In this document: positions 1-8,724 of the stretch, in pieces
Numbering within the stretch: position 1 is the first letter of the stretch
How the letters are laid out: each line of letters begins with the position of its first letter
Assembly (NCBI RefSeq): GCF_030708075.1
Contig: NZ_CP117982.1
Coordinates: 2,261,513 to 2,325,512, forward strand
DNA: 64,000 nt
Direction: 5' to 3'
Origin: Candidatus Epulonipiscium viviparus
Lineage (GTDB): Bacteria; Bacillota; Clostridia; Lachnospirales; Cellulosilyticaceae
The notes under the pieces: model-generated
Database searches by the model: none
The model's input: the letters and a program-made list of their open reading frames with translations, nothing else
Told to the model about the DNA's origin: nothing
Translations under genes and position numbers: made by a program

Positions 1-1660
1 TGTAATATGTTGGAGATGTCCAAAAAATTTTATCTTCATTGAGGTCCGCTGGACTTGTGGCTGTCGTGGCAAGATTATTTTCGGCAATAGCTACTATGCG
101 TGCCAATAAAGTTTTGTCGGCTTTAATTTTTCCGGATTCTTTAGCGAAGTTAAACTCGGAGTACGCAGCAAGAAGGGCGTCCTGAGCTTCGTCTGTTGCG
201 GCTCCTTCGGAGGCAGCAGAAATTGCGTCGGCAAATGCTTCGTATTCGGTTGCAGTTACCCATTGGTTATATGGATTTATGTCGTCTCCGGTTGGGTCAA
301 CTATTACGGTATCGAGATTGGCTCGCGATGTATCGATAAGCTGTTCAAGAGCGTCGTTGGCGGCGACACTAACCATGTTATGTTCAAAGTCAGATAATTT
401 TTTTATGTCATCTCCAGAAACAAGCGTGAGTTGCGTATCTGAAACCTTTAGTCCCCACAACTCTTCGGTCATATCGATATTTAATGGGGTAGCCTTGTCG
501 GTGGTAACGTCATATAGCATCACAGTAGTGGGGGTGTTATAGTATAGCATTCCGCCGATTTCTCCAAATCCTGTATATTTTCCGGCATAATATGTAGAAG
601 CGGAGGTATACCATTTCGTATCTGCAAGTGCCTCGTAAATCAAGGTGCTTTCTCCTGTTTTCACATCGAGAGAATATATATTTCCCGTTGCAGATCCGTC
701 GTCCGTTGTAACATTGTTAATATAATAGAGGGCATCGTCGAGAACAGCGAACGGTGCGGTCGTGGCTCTAAACATTTCTTCATATTTTAAACTGTCGGCG
801 ATATACGGAACAGTGTTTGTCCAATCATCGAGTTTTTTATTCAGCTCAATTTTTCGATCATTACTTACCATAAAATTTTCATGCGAAGCTCGACCAGTTA
901 AATTTGGCGTAACATCTGACCACGTAAAATCAACGTTATACCAGTGCCCCTCGTGCTCCACCATATTCCAGATGTGGTTTAATCGTATAGATGAAACGGT
1001 AATATTTGGAATTCCAAGCTCGTTTAGCACTAATTTTGCAAAGTCAGCATACGATTCACATACGCCGCGTCGCTCCTCAATAAATCGAACTTTATCGCGA
1101 ATTTCGGTATCAGATTTTAAACCCAAAGTATCGTATTCAAAATTGGTCGCCAGGTAATCGTTAATAATAAGAATTTTCTCCAAATCCGTTTTGCCCTCCG
1201 AAGCTAAAGCAACGACCTTGTCAATTTCGGTATCTAGTAAATTGTAATAATAATCATAGTTATCAACTAAGTGCCTGTCATAGTTTGGATAAATCGTGGT
1301 TAATACTTTGTCGTCGTCTACCTTGGGATACATCCAACCCTTTAACACATGAAAAAGGCGCTTGTCATTTGCTAACAATTCGCGAAAATACGCATTAGCG
1401 TCTTCGGTATTTAGATCTAAGTGGCTGATGTCGATAGCGATTTCCTCTTTTAATAACGCATTGGCGATCAGCTCTTTTGCCATATCCCGATTGCGAGCGG
1501 AGCTTGGCCAGGTTACAGAAATATCGAGGGCGGTGTCTTCTTTGATTTGTAAGATTGGTTCAGATGGTATGTACGCTTCGGTTTTTATATTCTCAACCGT
1601 AGTTGCATGGGTGGAGATTGCTTGCGTTAATATCGTTGCTATAATTAAAGATTTTTTCAT
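1..1660 (-). CDS. Secreted transglutaminase-like protein (partial, C-terminus beyond window)
   Basis: This reverse-strand gene begins at an ATG whose codon ends at 1660, preceded by a GGAGA ribosome binding site near 1670, and runs off the left edge without a stop (about 553 codons seen). It opens with a short signal-peptide-like segment (MKKSLIIATILTQAISTHA). Near residue 200 is GVCESYADFA, the cysteine-containing motif of transglutaminase-like cysteine peptidases. It is followed around residues 233-250 by HIWNMVEHEGHWYNVDFTW, which supplies the usual His and Asp. The C-terminal part holds beta-rich stretches and an Ala-rich helical region resembling repeats of surface proteins. It is probably an extracellular peptidase or cross-linking enzyme; the substrate is unknown. 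It is divergent from the leucine-rich-repeat gene at 1999. Confidence 0.8.
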   Translation of the reverse strand, partial: MKKSLIIATILTQAISTHATTVENIKTEAYIPSEPILQIKEDTALDISVTWPSSARNRDMAKELIANALLKEEIAIDISHLDLNTEDANAYFRELLANDKRLFHVLKGWMYPKVDDDKVLTTIYPNYDRHLVDNYDYYYNLLDTEIDKVVALASEGKTDLEKILIINDYLATNFEYDTLGLKSDTEIRDKVRFIEERRGVCESYADFAKLVLNELGIPNITVSSIRLNHIWNMVEHEGHWYNVDFTWSDVTPNLTGRASHENFMVSNDRKIELNKKLDDWTNTVPYIADSLKYEEMFRATTAPFAVLDDALYYINNVTTDDGSATGNIYSLDVKTGESTLIYEALADTKWYTSASTYYAGKYTGFGEIGGMLYYNTPTTVMLYDVTTDKATPLNIDMTEELWGLKVSDTQLTLVSGDDIKKLSDFEHNMVSVAANDALEQLIDTSRANLDTVIVDPTGDDINPYNQWVTATEYEAFADAISAASEGAATDEAQDALLAAYSEFNFAKESGKIKADKTLLARIVAIAENNLATTATSPADLNEDKIFWTSPTYY

Positions 1661-1799
1661 ATTTATCGTCTCCTTTTGGTCTTTTGTGGAATAAATCAAT
1701 TGTACATCCCCTGCATTTAAAAAGTCAAACGATTTCTAAAAAATTCTATTGTCAATTTTAGGCACAGAAAATAAATCTGTTTTAGTACTACTGCTATTT

Positions 1800-1829
1800 T
1801 TTATAGTAAAATTATATACAGTTTGACAA
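1800..1829 (-). promoter_or_regulatory. Candidate sigma-A promoter for the transglutaminase-like gene
   Basis: On the reverse strand there is TTGTCA (1824-1829), an 18-base spacer and TATAAA (1800-1805), about 140 bases upstream of the start codon. Confidence 0.4.
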
Positions 1830-1944
1830 ATGGCTTTAAAGTTTAAAATATTTATGCAGTAAAAAAATAAATTGGACATTGAAATAAATATTGATTTTCA
1901 ATAAAATTATTTTTAAATTTAGGAATTGATAAATTTTGGTATTA

Positions 1945-1973
1945 TTGCTTCGCATGATGCATTCTGGTATACT
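1945..1973 (+). promoter_or_regulatory. Candidate sigma-A promoter for the LRR protein gene
   Basis: TTGCTT (1945-1950), a 17-base spacer and TATACT (1968-1973), about 25 bases before the start codon at 1999. The TATACT -10 form recurs at other promoters in this window. Confidence 0.6.
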
Positions 1974-1998
1974 ATTCTTCGAAAGGGGTAGTTTAATT

Positions 1999-3753
1999 AT
2001 GAAATGGAGAAAAATGATAACTATAACTACATTTTGTTTTGGTACATATGCAACAGCACTTTACGCTGATGTCGATAAGGGCGACGCAATAAAAAGCATT
2101 TATATAGAAGAAAAAAATCTGGAAGCCACAATCGAAGCTAATGCCGAAGCGAATGCCGAAGCGAATGCCGATGCGAATGCCGAAAGCCGAATGCCAAAGC
2201 CGAAAGCCAAAGCCGAAGCCAAAGCCAAGCCAAAGCCGAAGCCAAAGCCAAAGCCAAGCCGAAGCCAAGCCAAGCCAAGCCGAAGCCAAGCCGAAGCCAA
2301 GCCGAAGCCAAAGCCAAGCCGAAGCCGAAGCCAAGCCAAGCCAAGCCGAAGCCAAAGCCAAAGCCAAAGCCGAAGCCAAGCCAAGCCGAAGCCGAAGCCC
2401 AAGCCGAAGCCGAAGCCAAGCCAAAGCCAAAGCCGAAGCCAAAGCCAAAGCCAAAGCCGAAGCCAAAGCCAAAGCCAAAGCCGAAGCCAAAGCCAAAGCC
2501 AAAGCCGAAGCCAAGCCAAAGCCGAAGCTGAAGCCCAAGCCAAAGCTATTGCTGCTGCTGAAACTGCTGCTGCAATAATTGCCGAAGCGAGTGCTGTTGA
2601 TGATTCTTGGGTATCCGTAGGTGGGGATGGAAAGATTCAGGTCGATTGGTCTTCCGGAACTATTATTGGTGCTCGCGATGTAACCACAGTTGAAATTCCT
2701 TCCGAAATAAATGGCGTGAGTATAACTTCCATAGCTGATAATGCCTTCTCAGGTTGCGCGACTCTTACAAGTGTGATCTTGCCAGAGAGCATAACGTCGA
2801 TTGGAGATGCCGCGTTCGCTTTATCTCCTAATTTGGTATCTATCAACATTCCCGATCAGGTTACAGAAATTTCTTATGCTAGCTTTTTAGGTTGCGAAAG
2901 TTTGGCGGAAGTTAGCATCGGCGACGGAGTGGCGTTGATTGATGAATTTGCGTTTACTGATTGCGACAGTTTAGCGGAAATCTCCATTCCGGGTAATGTG
3001 AAGACGATAGCGCAACGAGCGTTCTACAATTGTGATGGCTTGGAGTTGGTTTCTTTGGCTGAAGGAGTTACTACTATTGGTGACTTTGCGTTTACCGAGT
3101 GCAGTAGCCTGATGAATATGGCAATTCCTGGAACTGTGACAAGTATGGGTAAATATTCTGTGGCAGCAGTTAATTTAGCTGCAATAGAATTTACGGGTAC
3201 ACCAGAACAATGGGAGGCGTTCGATATATTTACTCCATCAGATGTACAATTGTCATTTGTGGCAGCGCCGGAACCTGTTGTAGAGCCGGAACCTGTTGTA
3301 GCGCCGGAAACTGTTGTGGAGCCGGAAACTGTTGTGGAACCAGAGCCTGTTGTAGAGCCGGAATCTGTTGTGGAGCCGGAACCTGTTGTAGAGCCGGAAC
3401 CTGTTGTGGAGCCAGAGCCTGTTGTAGAGCCGGAACCTGTTGTGAAGCCAGAGTCTGTTGTGGAGCCGGAGCCTGTTGTGGAGCCAGTCGTAGATAATTG
3501 GTATAATGTGTTTGGTATCGAAGGTGGAGAAATTCAGTTTGATAAGGAGACGGGAATCATTTTGGCAGCAGAGGAGACTGTCTCGGTAGCATATATTCCA
3601 GAAACAATCGATGGGGTTGCAGTAAAGGGCATAGCTAACGGAGCCTTCGATGACTGCCAAAAGTTATCGGGAATATTTTTACCAAAGTCAATTTTAAATG
3701 TGTTATTGAATTCTACAAATTCCGAGGTAGATTCTGAAGCAACTCCGGAATAA
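1999..3753 (+). CDS. Secreted BspA-type leucine-rich-repeat protein with two low-complexity tracts
   Basis: The chosen ATG at 1999 follows GAAAGGGG and starts a signal peptide ([18 protein letters not shown]). An in-frame start 63 bases earlier lies before the promoter and is unlikely. Residues about 35-195 are a Lys/Ala/Pro/Glu/Ser/Arg/Gln low-complexity region made from a GCCAAA/GCCGAA hexamer. Residues about 210-410 contain LRR_5 (BspA/TpLRR-like) repeats such as [20 protein letters not shown] and [27 protein letters not shown] spacer follows (3268-3483). A second half-copy begins with [12 protein letters not shown] and ends with a single LRR-like unit. [17 protein letters not shown] and [17 protein letters not shown] look like two copies of the same lead-in module. 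No cell-wall anchor motif is seen. The likely role is a surface or matrix protein; ligand unknown. Confidence 0.8.
   Translation: MKWRKMITITTFCFGTYATALYADVDKGDAIKSIYIEEKNLEATIEANAEANAEANADANAESRMPKPKAKAEAKAKPKPKPKPKPSRSQAKPSRSQAEAKPKPKPSRSRSQAKPSRSQSQSQSRSQAKPKPKPKPKPKPSQSQSRSQSQSQSRSQSQSQSRSQSQSQSRSQAKAEAEAQAKAIAAAETAAAIIAEASAVDDSWVSVGGDGKIQVDWSSGTIIGARDVTTVEIPSEINGVSITSIADNAFSGCATLTSVILPESITSIGDAAFALSPNLVSINIPDQVTEISYASFLGCESLAEVSIGDGVALIDEFAFTDCDSLAEISIPGNVKTIAQRAFYNCDGLELVSLAEGVTTIGDFAFTECSSLMNMAIPGTVTSMGKYSVAAVNLAAIEFTGTPEQWEAFDIFTPSDVQLSFVAAPEPVVEPEPVVAPETVVEPETVVEPEPVVEPESVVEPEPVVEPEPVVEPEPVVEPEPVVKPESVVEPEPVVEPVVDNWYNVFGIEGGEIQFDKETGIILAAEETVSVAYIPETIDGVAVKGIANGAFDDCQKLSGIFLPKSILNVLLNSTNSEVDSEATPE
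2196..2545 (+). repeat. Hexanucleotide tract GCCAAA/GCCGAA, open in all six frames
   Basis: About 350 bases consist almost only of GCC(A/G)AA hexamers broken by shortened units (for example GCCAAGCC). The forward frames give Ala-Lys/Ala-Glu, Pro-Lys or Ser-Gln/Arg-Ser dipeptides; the reverse frames give Phe-Gly, Leu-Ala or Trp-Leu. No stop can arise in any frame. The coding frame enters as Ala-Glu/Ala-Asn, slips to Lys-Pro and Ser-Arg-Ser-Gln, and leaves as Ala-Lys-Ala-Glu. Confidence 0.9.
3268..3483 (+). repeat. 18-bp tandem repeat encoding PEPVVE
   Basis: Twelve in-frame 18-base units encode PE(P/T/S)VV(E/A/K). This is a Pro-Val-Glu spacer of the kind found in surface proteins, and it joins the leucine-rich region to the C-terminal module. 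Confidence 0.9.
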
Positions 3754-3762
3754 TTTTTTTAT

Positions 3763-3793
3763 AAGGGCAGCCAAATGGTTTGTCCTTTTTTTT
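3763..3793 (+). terminator. Rho-independent terminator after the LRR gene
   Basis: GGGCAGCC...GGTTTGTCC can form a stem with G-T pairs and is followed by a run of eight T, ten bases after the stop codon. Confidence 0.65.
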
Positions 3794-3798
3794 GTGTA

Positions 3799-3828
3799 TT
3801 GACCCAGCGAAATGTATAATGATATACT
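3799..3828 (+). promoter_or_regulatory. Candidate promoter for the GH38 gene
   Basis: TTGACC (3799-3804), an 18-base spacer and TATACT (3823-3828), about 58 bases upstream of the mannosidase start. Confidence 0.6.
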
Positions 3829-3885
3829 GTTTCAATCATTTGAGGTATTTACTCGGATGAATTTGAATCATATAGGAGACGTGCC

Positions 3886-6800
3886 ATGTTAAATCAAATG
3901 CAGTTAGATAGAATGATTGAAAAGCAAAGACAGTATATTGATAGAATGGAGAAGTATATTTTTAAAAAGGTTGCAAGCTTGGATGTCGCATATTATTGTA
4001 CAAAAGAGCATCTGGCAAAGGCGCCGCAAAACGTTGATTATAAACCGATTAAGCAGGGAGAGATTTGGGGTGGAGAGAAAACTTACTATTTTTTCAAGAC
4101 ATCGTTTACGGTACCACAAGAATTAGATGCTCAGAAATTATATTTAATGCCGAATTGTTCGTTATATGAAGGGTTGCTATTTGTAAATGGGATGCCGTAT
4201 GCAAACTATGCTGCAAAGTACCAAATGAATACTGGGCATGGTAACCACTATTGTAAAGCCTTTGTCCATGTGGCAGAAGTTGGTAAAAAATATGAGCTTG
4301 TGCTAGAAGCATACACAGGGCATGACATCGAGGGTTGCTATCCATATGAGAAGCCGTGTAGAAGGAATTATGATTTAGTATTTGATAGCTTTGATGTAAT
4401 GGTAACGGATGAGTTGGTGAAAGAATTTTACTATGATTACAAAACATTGATGGAATTATACGATTGCCAAGAAAAGAATAGCGCTAAGAGAGCCGAAATT
4501 GAGAGCATCCTCATAGATTTAAATCAGGTTATCTATTTTTCGAATGAGGAAACAGACGATGATGCGCAACGCGAAGCTTTGCCAATAGCGAGAGAAATTA
4601 TGAGCAAAGTGCTTAATAAGAAGAATTCCCAAACCGTTGCTAGAGTGGGTATATTGGGGCACTCCCATATGGATACCGCGTGGCTTTGGGAAATTGATGA
4701 AACTATAAAAAAGTGTGCCAGAACTTATGCAAACCAAATTAATATGATTGAACAATTTGAGGATTACCATTTTATACAGAGCAGCGCTGCGCATCTTAAG
4801 TTTATTGAGATATATTATCCGGAGCTGTTTGAGGCAATAAAAGGGAAGATACGTGAAGGCAGATATGAGCCCAATGGTGGCGTATGGGTTGAGTGCGACT
4901 GCAATATTACGGGCGGAGAGTTTATGATTCGTCAATTTTTGTGGGGGCAAAGATACACAATGAAACACTTTGATTATAAGTCGAATACCTTTTTTTTGCC
5001 GGATACATTTGGATATTGCGCGGCTATTCCACAAATATTAAAAGGATGCGATATTAAGTATTTCTTAACTACAAAGATGGACTGGAATGATACCAACAAG
5101 TTTCCTTATGTAACTTATTATTGGCAAGGGATTGATGGTAGCAAAGTGTTAGCGCATCACAATGTTACAAATAGGTATCCAACGCCAATTCCGGTAACCG
5201 GGCTGATAAACGAAATTCAACAAAAATCTGTTAGCAACGAACGACTTTTAACTTATGGGCATGGTGACGGCGGTGGCGGGCCTGAGGATAGCTCTGTAGA
5301 AATGGCTAAGCGACTATATGATTTGGAGGGTTGCCCGCAGTTGTATAACACGACGGTTGGCGATTTTATGGATGCATTAACTTTGAAATATCCAAATACG
5401 TACGTTGGAGAATTATATCTCGAGTTACATCGAGGCACGCTAACCAATCAACACACTATTAAACGCAATAACAGAAAGGCGGAAGTTGCAATTAGAGACG
5501 CAGAGTACTTTACGTCGGTTACGGCGTTTGCTAACCATGCGGTGGCTTCGAGCGAGAAGATAGCGCCGCTAGTGGAGACGTTGTTAATAAATCAGTTTCA
5601 CGATATTTTACCGGGCACCTGCGTTCCAGAAGCCCACGACAGAAGTATTGCGGAGACTACTGAAATTATTCGGGCGGCAAATTCAATTGCAGCAAATCTG
5701 GTATCAACTCCAGAAGATACTATAACGCTATATAATACATTGTCTCATAAACGAAGCGATGTTATCGAAATGGCAATAAATGGATATATAGACGCGGCTG
5801 TTCCGCAGCAAAGGATTACAAAGCTTGATGGCACTACAGTTTTGCATGTTGGAGGAATTGAACTCGATGGATTTTCTAGCAAGACTTTTAACGTATGTAC
5901 GCAATGTAAATTAGAAAACTCTGCCTTTAAATTCGAAAACAATGTGTTAACAACACCGTTTGCGGTCGTAACATTTGCTGAAAATGGAAGCATCGAATCG
6001 TTTGTAGATACTCGAAATAATAGAGAGCTTAGAGGAGAGGGGCATAACCTGAATACATTTTTATTTGGAGAAGATTTGTCGTTGGCGTGGGATAATTGGG
6101 ACATCGATGCTGATGCGATGATGAATTTGGAGCCGGCACTGAAACTGACTAAATTTGAAATTGTTGCAGATGGAGCGGTAGAGTTTAGGATTCGAACAGC
6201 ATATGAGTTGTCCAAACATTCGACGTTGAGCCAAGATATCATTTTCTATGCAACAAGCCCGAGGGTCGATTTCGACAATGTAGTAGATTGGAACGAAAAA
6301 CACAGATTGCTAAAAGTTATATTCGATACAACTATCAATACAGACTATGCAACTCAGGAAATACAATTTGGTAATCTACGAAGAACTACGAAGGCAAACA
6401 ATAGCTACGAGCAGGCACAATTTGAAGTTTGCAATCATAAATACACCGACCTATCAGAGCCAGCTTATGGGGTTGCTATTTTAAATGACTGCAAGTATGG
6501 AATTTCGGTAAACGGTTCGGCGATGGCATTGTCACTTCATAAGGGAGGGTGTAAACCAGATCCGCGAGGAGATAAAGGTGTTCACGAGTTTGTGTATTCA
6601 TTCTATCCGCATATGGGCGGGTTTAAAGCAGAAACGGTATGCGCGAATGCATATGAATTGAATTATCCCGTGAAATCCTTTGTTGGAGGTATTGCTTTGC
6701 CAAAATTACTTTCGGTGGATATGCCTAATATTGTTGTTGAAAGTTTGAAGCCGTGTGAGGATAATGAAAAAGCATTAATCGCTCGGATATATGAATGTGA

Positions 6801-6948
6801 GGGCAGTTACACAAACGTTTCGATCAGGTATCACAAAGATATTAAAGAGATAGTGGAAACCAATATGCTGGAAATGCCTATCCCGGGCGATGCGAACCCT
6901 TTGGTATTTAAACCATATCAAATTAGAACATTTAAACTTGTATATTAA
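3886..6948 (+). CDS. Alpha-mannosidase, glycoside hydrolase family 38
   Basis: This 1020-residue protein has the normal length for bacterial GH38 enzymes, which remove alpha-linked mannose from glycans. Zinc-site motif GHSHMDTAW lies near residue 258. The nucleophile Asp is in FLPDTFGYCAAIPQIL near residue 372. The second zinc-site motif QFHDILPG is near residue 569. An N-terminal domain of about 250 residues precedes the catalytic barrel, and a large beta-sandwich C-terminal region follows. No signal peptide is seen, so it probably acts in the cytoplasm on imported oligosaccharides. The ATG at 3886 follows TAGGAGACGTGCC. It is monocistronic and convergent with the subtilase at 6945, with stop codons overlapping by four bases. 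A GH125 mannosidase 46 kb away may act on related glycans. Confidence 0.93.
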   Translation: MLNQMQLDRMIEKQRQYIDRMEKYIFKKVASLDVAYYCTKEHLAKAPQNVDYKPIKQGEIWGGEKTYYFFKTSFTVPQELDAQKLYLMPNCSLYEGLLFVNGMPYANYAAKYQMNTGHGNHYCKAFVHVAEVGKKYELVLEAYTGHDIEGCYPYEKPCRRNYDLVFDSFDVMVTDELVKEFYYDYKTLMELYDCQEKNSAKRAEIESILIDLNQVIYFSNEETDDDAQREALPIAREIMSKVLNKKNSQTVARVGILGHSHMDTAWLWEIDETIKKCARTYANQINMIEQFEDYHFIQSSAAHLKFIEIYYPELFEAIKGKIREGRYEPNGGVWVECDCNITGGEFMIRQFLWGQRYTMKHFDYKSNTFFLPDTFGYCAAIPQILKGCDIKYFLTTKMDWNDTNKFPYVTYYWQGIDGSKVLAHHNVTNRYPTPIPVTGLINEIQQKSVSNERLLTYGHGDGGGGPEDSSVEMAKRLYDLEGCPQLYNTTVGDFMDALTLKYPNTYVGELYLELHRGTLTNQHTIKRNNRKAEVAIRDAEYFTSVTAFANHAVASSEKIAPLVETLLINQFHDILPGTCVPEAHDRSIAETTEIIRAANSIAANLVSTPEDTITLYNTLSHKRSDVIEMAINGYIDAAVPQQRITKLDGTTVLHVGGIELDGFSSKTFNVCTQCKLENSAFKFENNVLTTPFAVVTFAENGSIESFVDTRNNRELRGEGHNLNTFLFGEDLSLAWDNWDIDADAMMNLEPALKLTKFEIVADGAVEFRIRTAYELSKHSTLSQDIIFYATSPRVDFDNVVDWNEKHRLLKVIFDTTINTDYATQEIQFGNLRRTTKANNSYEQAQFEVCNHKYTDLSEPAYGVAILNDCKYGISVNGSAMALSLHKGGCKPDPRGDKGVHEFVYSFYPHMGGFKAETVCANAYELNYPVKSFVGGIALPKLLSVDMPNIVVESLKPCEDNEKALIARIYECEGSYTNVSIRYHKDIKEIVETNMLEMPIPGDANPLVFKPYQIRTFKLVY

Positions 6949-8696
6949 CCATTTCTAATCAAAATATCGAGTGCAGTTTTGAGGCAAAGTTTACCATATC
7001 CCCATTCGGTGCTCGGTGCGTCGATGCCTTTGCGATTGGCTCCGCGTAGTAAAAAAGTTTTGAGGTATTCGCCGTATAAAAAAGGTTGATGTTTTCTGAC
7101 GATACCCCATTCCATCATGAGGGCAACGGCGCCGGTGACATGAGGAGTTGCTATACTGGTTCCGCTATAACTAATGTAGCTTCCGGTTATAGAAGGGCCG
7201 GTGATATCCACTCCTGGGGCAATAATTTCGGGTTTGATGGTACCGTTGCGAGTGAACCCTACGCCAGAAAATTCTGCTATTTGGTTGGTCATGTCGTTAT
7301 AGGCACCGACGGTAATTACGTTAGTTGCGGTACCGGGGGTTGTAACTGTTGTGTTGCGTATTGGCTCGAGCATATATGTGTCGGCGCCTCCTAATTCGAG
7401 TGTGGGACCCCAAGCATCTACGCTGCCATCGATTACGCTAATGCCGTATATATTGATCTCCCAAATTCCGCCTGCTACACCAACGTCACTGATGCCGGCC
7501 AAAAATAATGCGAATTCTTCGTCACCATTTAGCGGGGATGGACCAGAAAATGTAGCATAAATTCTAGTGCGATCTAGAACAGTTTGTACAGGACCATAAT
7601 TATATCGAATGCGTCGGCTCTTACTACCTGATGGGCTTACTACTTCAAATTCTAATGTATCAATAAAAGATTTCCACACGGATAATGCGTATGAACTTTG
7701 ATTAGCGCCTACTTGAAATGAGAAGGTTTTTGTTTCGCCGGGCGATATTGTAAGATGAGTATGCGTATTGCTGGCGCCTTCGTTTCCAGCTGCAACGATG
7801 ATGTTATTTTTCCAAATTTGAGAAGATTCATTTAGATATTGTTCTATTAAAGATTTACCATCATGAGGGCCTTCGTTCATGCCGGTACTTAGATTTATGG
7901 CAACGGGCATATCGAGCTCTCGGGCTTTTTCAATTACATATTTTATTGCTAACATGATTTCGACATTTCGTATATACGCGCCGTTGGAACCGCCCTTGCC
8001 TAGCTTTACTATCAAAAACTGAGCTTCAGGGGCAACGCCCTCGTATTTTCCTTGGCTAGCTCTGCCGTTTCCACCTGCAATTCCGGCAATATGCGTTCCA
8101 TGGCCTATAGTATCTTGCGAAGGTACGATTGCCAATCGGTCTGTTTTTGTACGTTGGCGTATAGCTTGATTAATTTGAGAATTGGTATATTCGGTACCCA
8201 TTTTGAAGTTATTTGGAGGATGACCATTAATAGATTGATCCCATATATATAAAATGCGGCTGGTGCCATCAATATTGATAAAATCTTTGTGAGCATACTG
8301 AATACCGGAATCTATAATTCCTAATAATACGCCACTTCCTTTGAGATTATAGGGGCTGGAAGTCTTGACGGGGGGGATACAGCTATTGGGCAGGGCGGTA
8401 TTTATATTGTAGTTTAATAATTTCGGTGTTTCCATATACTCTATTTCTGGAAAATTTAGTAAATGTTCCATATTATGCTCCGGAATAGACATTATAGCAA
8501 ACTTTGATGATAAGACCTGGGCCAATCCCTCCAATTCGGTTGCTACTTTTTCTATGTCTCCATGATATTTTACAACTATATCTATGTTTCCGGCCGTTTC
8601 AAAACCGAAATTACCTAACACCTCACTAGCCTGCTCCTTTTGACTAGAAGGCATTTTGCTCATAATTTGTAGAACAGCATCAGTTTTGTTTTGCAT
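6945..8696 (-). CDS. Csp-like subtilisin-family serine protease (third gene of csp operon)
   Basis: A 583-residue S8 peptidase. The N-terminal ~95 residues resemble the Csp prodomain (IDIVVKYHGDIEKVATEL). Catalytic Asp is in GIIDSGIQYAHKDF, His in GHGTHIAGIAGG, oxyanion Asn in VAAGNEG and Ser in YSGTSIATPHVTG, so all key residues are present. A beta-rich insertion between Asn and Ser matches the jelly-roll domain of clostridial Csp proteases. It has no signal peptide, which fits enzymes made in the developing spore. In clostridia, CspA/B/C relay the germinant signal to activate SleC. It starts 28 bases after the preceding csp gene with an AGAAAGGAG site. Which Csp it corresponds to cannot be told from sequence alone. 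Confidence 0.88.
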   Translation of the reverse strand: MQNKTDAVLQIMSKMPSSQKEQASEVLGNFGFETAGNIDIVVKYHGDIEKVATELEGLAQVLSSKFAIMSIPEHNMEHLLNFPEIEYMETPKLLNYNINTALPNSCIPPVKTSSPYNLKGSGVLLGIIDSGIQYAHKDFINIDGTSRILYIWDQSINGHPPNNFKMGTEYTNSQINQAIRQRTKTDRLAIVPSQDTIGHGTHIAGIAGGNGRASQGKYEGVAPEAQFLIVKLGKGGSNGAYIRNVEIMLAIKYVIEKARELDMPVAINLSTGMNEGPHDGKSLIEQYLNESSQIWKNNIIVAAGNEGASNTHTHLTISPGETKTFSFQVGANQSSYALSVWKSFIDTLEFEVVSPSGSKSRRIRYNYGPVQTVLDRTRIYATFSGPSPLNGDEEFALFLAGISDVGVAGGIWEINIYGISVIDGSVDAWGPTLELGGADTYMLEPIRNTTVTTPGTATNVITVGAYNDMTNQIAEFSGVGFTRNGTIKPEIIAPGVDITGPSITGSYISYSGTSIATPHVTGAVALMMEWGIVRKHQPFLYGEYLKTFLLRGANRKGIDAPSTEWGYGKLCLKTALDILIRNG

Positions 8697-8724
8697 GACT
8701 TCTCCTTTCTTCGATCCTATTTTT

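Larger units (their letters stand above)
1661..1998. other. Divergent AT-rich intergenic region
   Basis: About 340 bases separate the divergent transglutaminase-like and leucine-rich-repeat genes. The stretch is strongly AT-rich and holds one promoter candidate for each direction (listed separately). I see no ORF, RNA gene or strong inverted repeat in the rest. Confidence 0.6.

Noticed and set aside
1993-2543. Reverse-strand ORFs of 90-180 codons rich in Leu, Ala, Gly and Phe through the hexamer tract
   Set aside because: They are open only because the GCC(A/G)AA repeat cannot form stops in any frame. They have no ribosome binding site and the forward frame carries a signal peptide and LRR domains.
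3210-3660. Cys-rich forward ORF and Asn/Leu-rich reverse ORF over the PEPVVE repeat
   Set aside because: They are out-of-frame shadows of an 18-bp repeat whose true frame continues the LRR protein.
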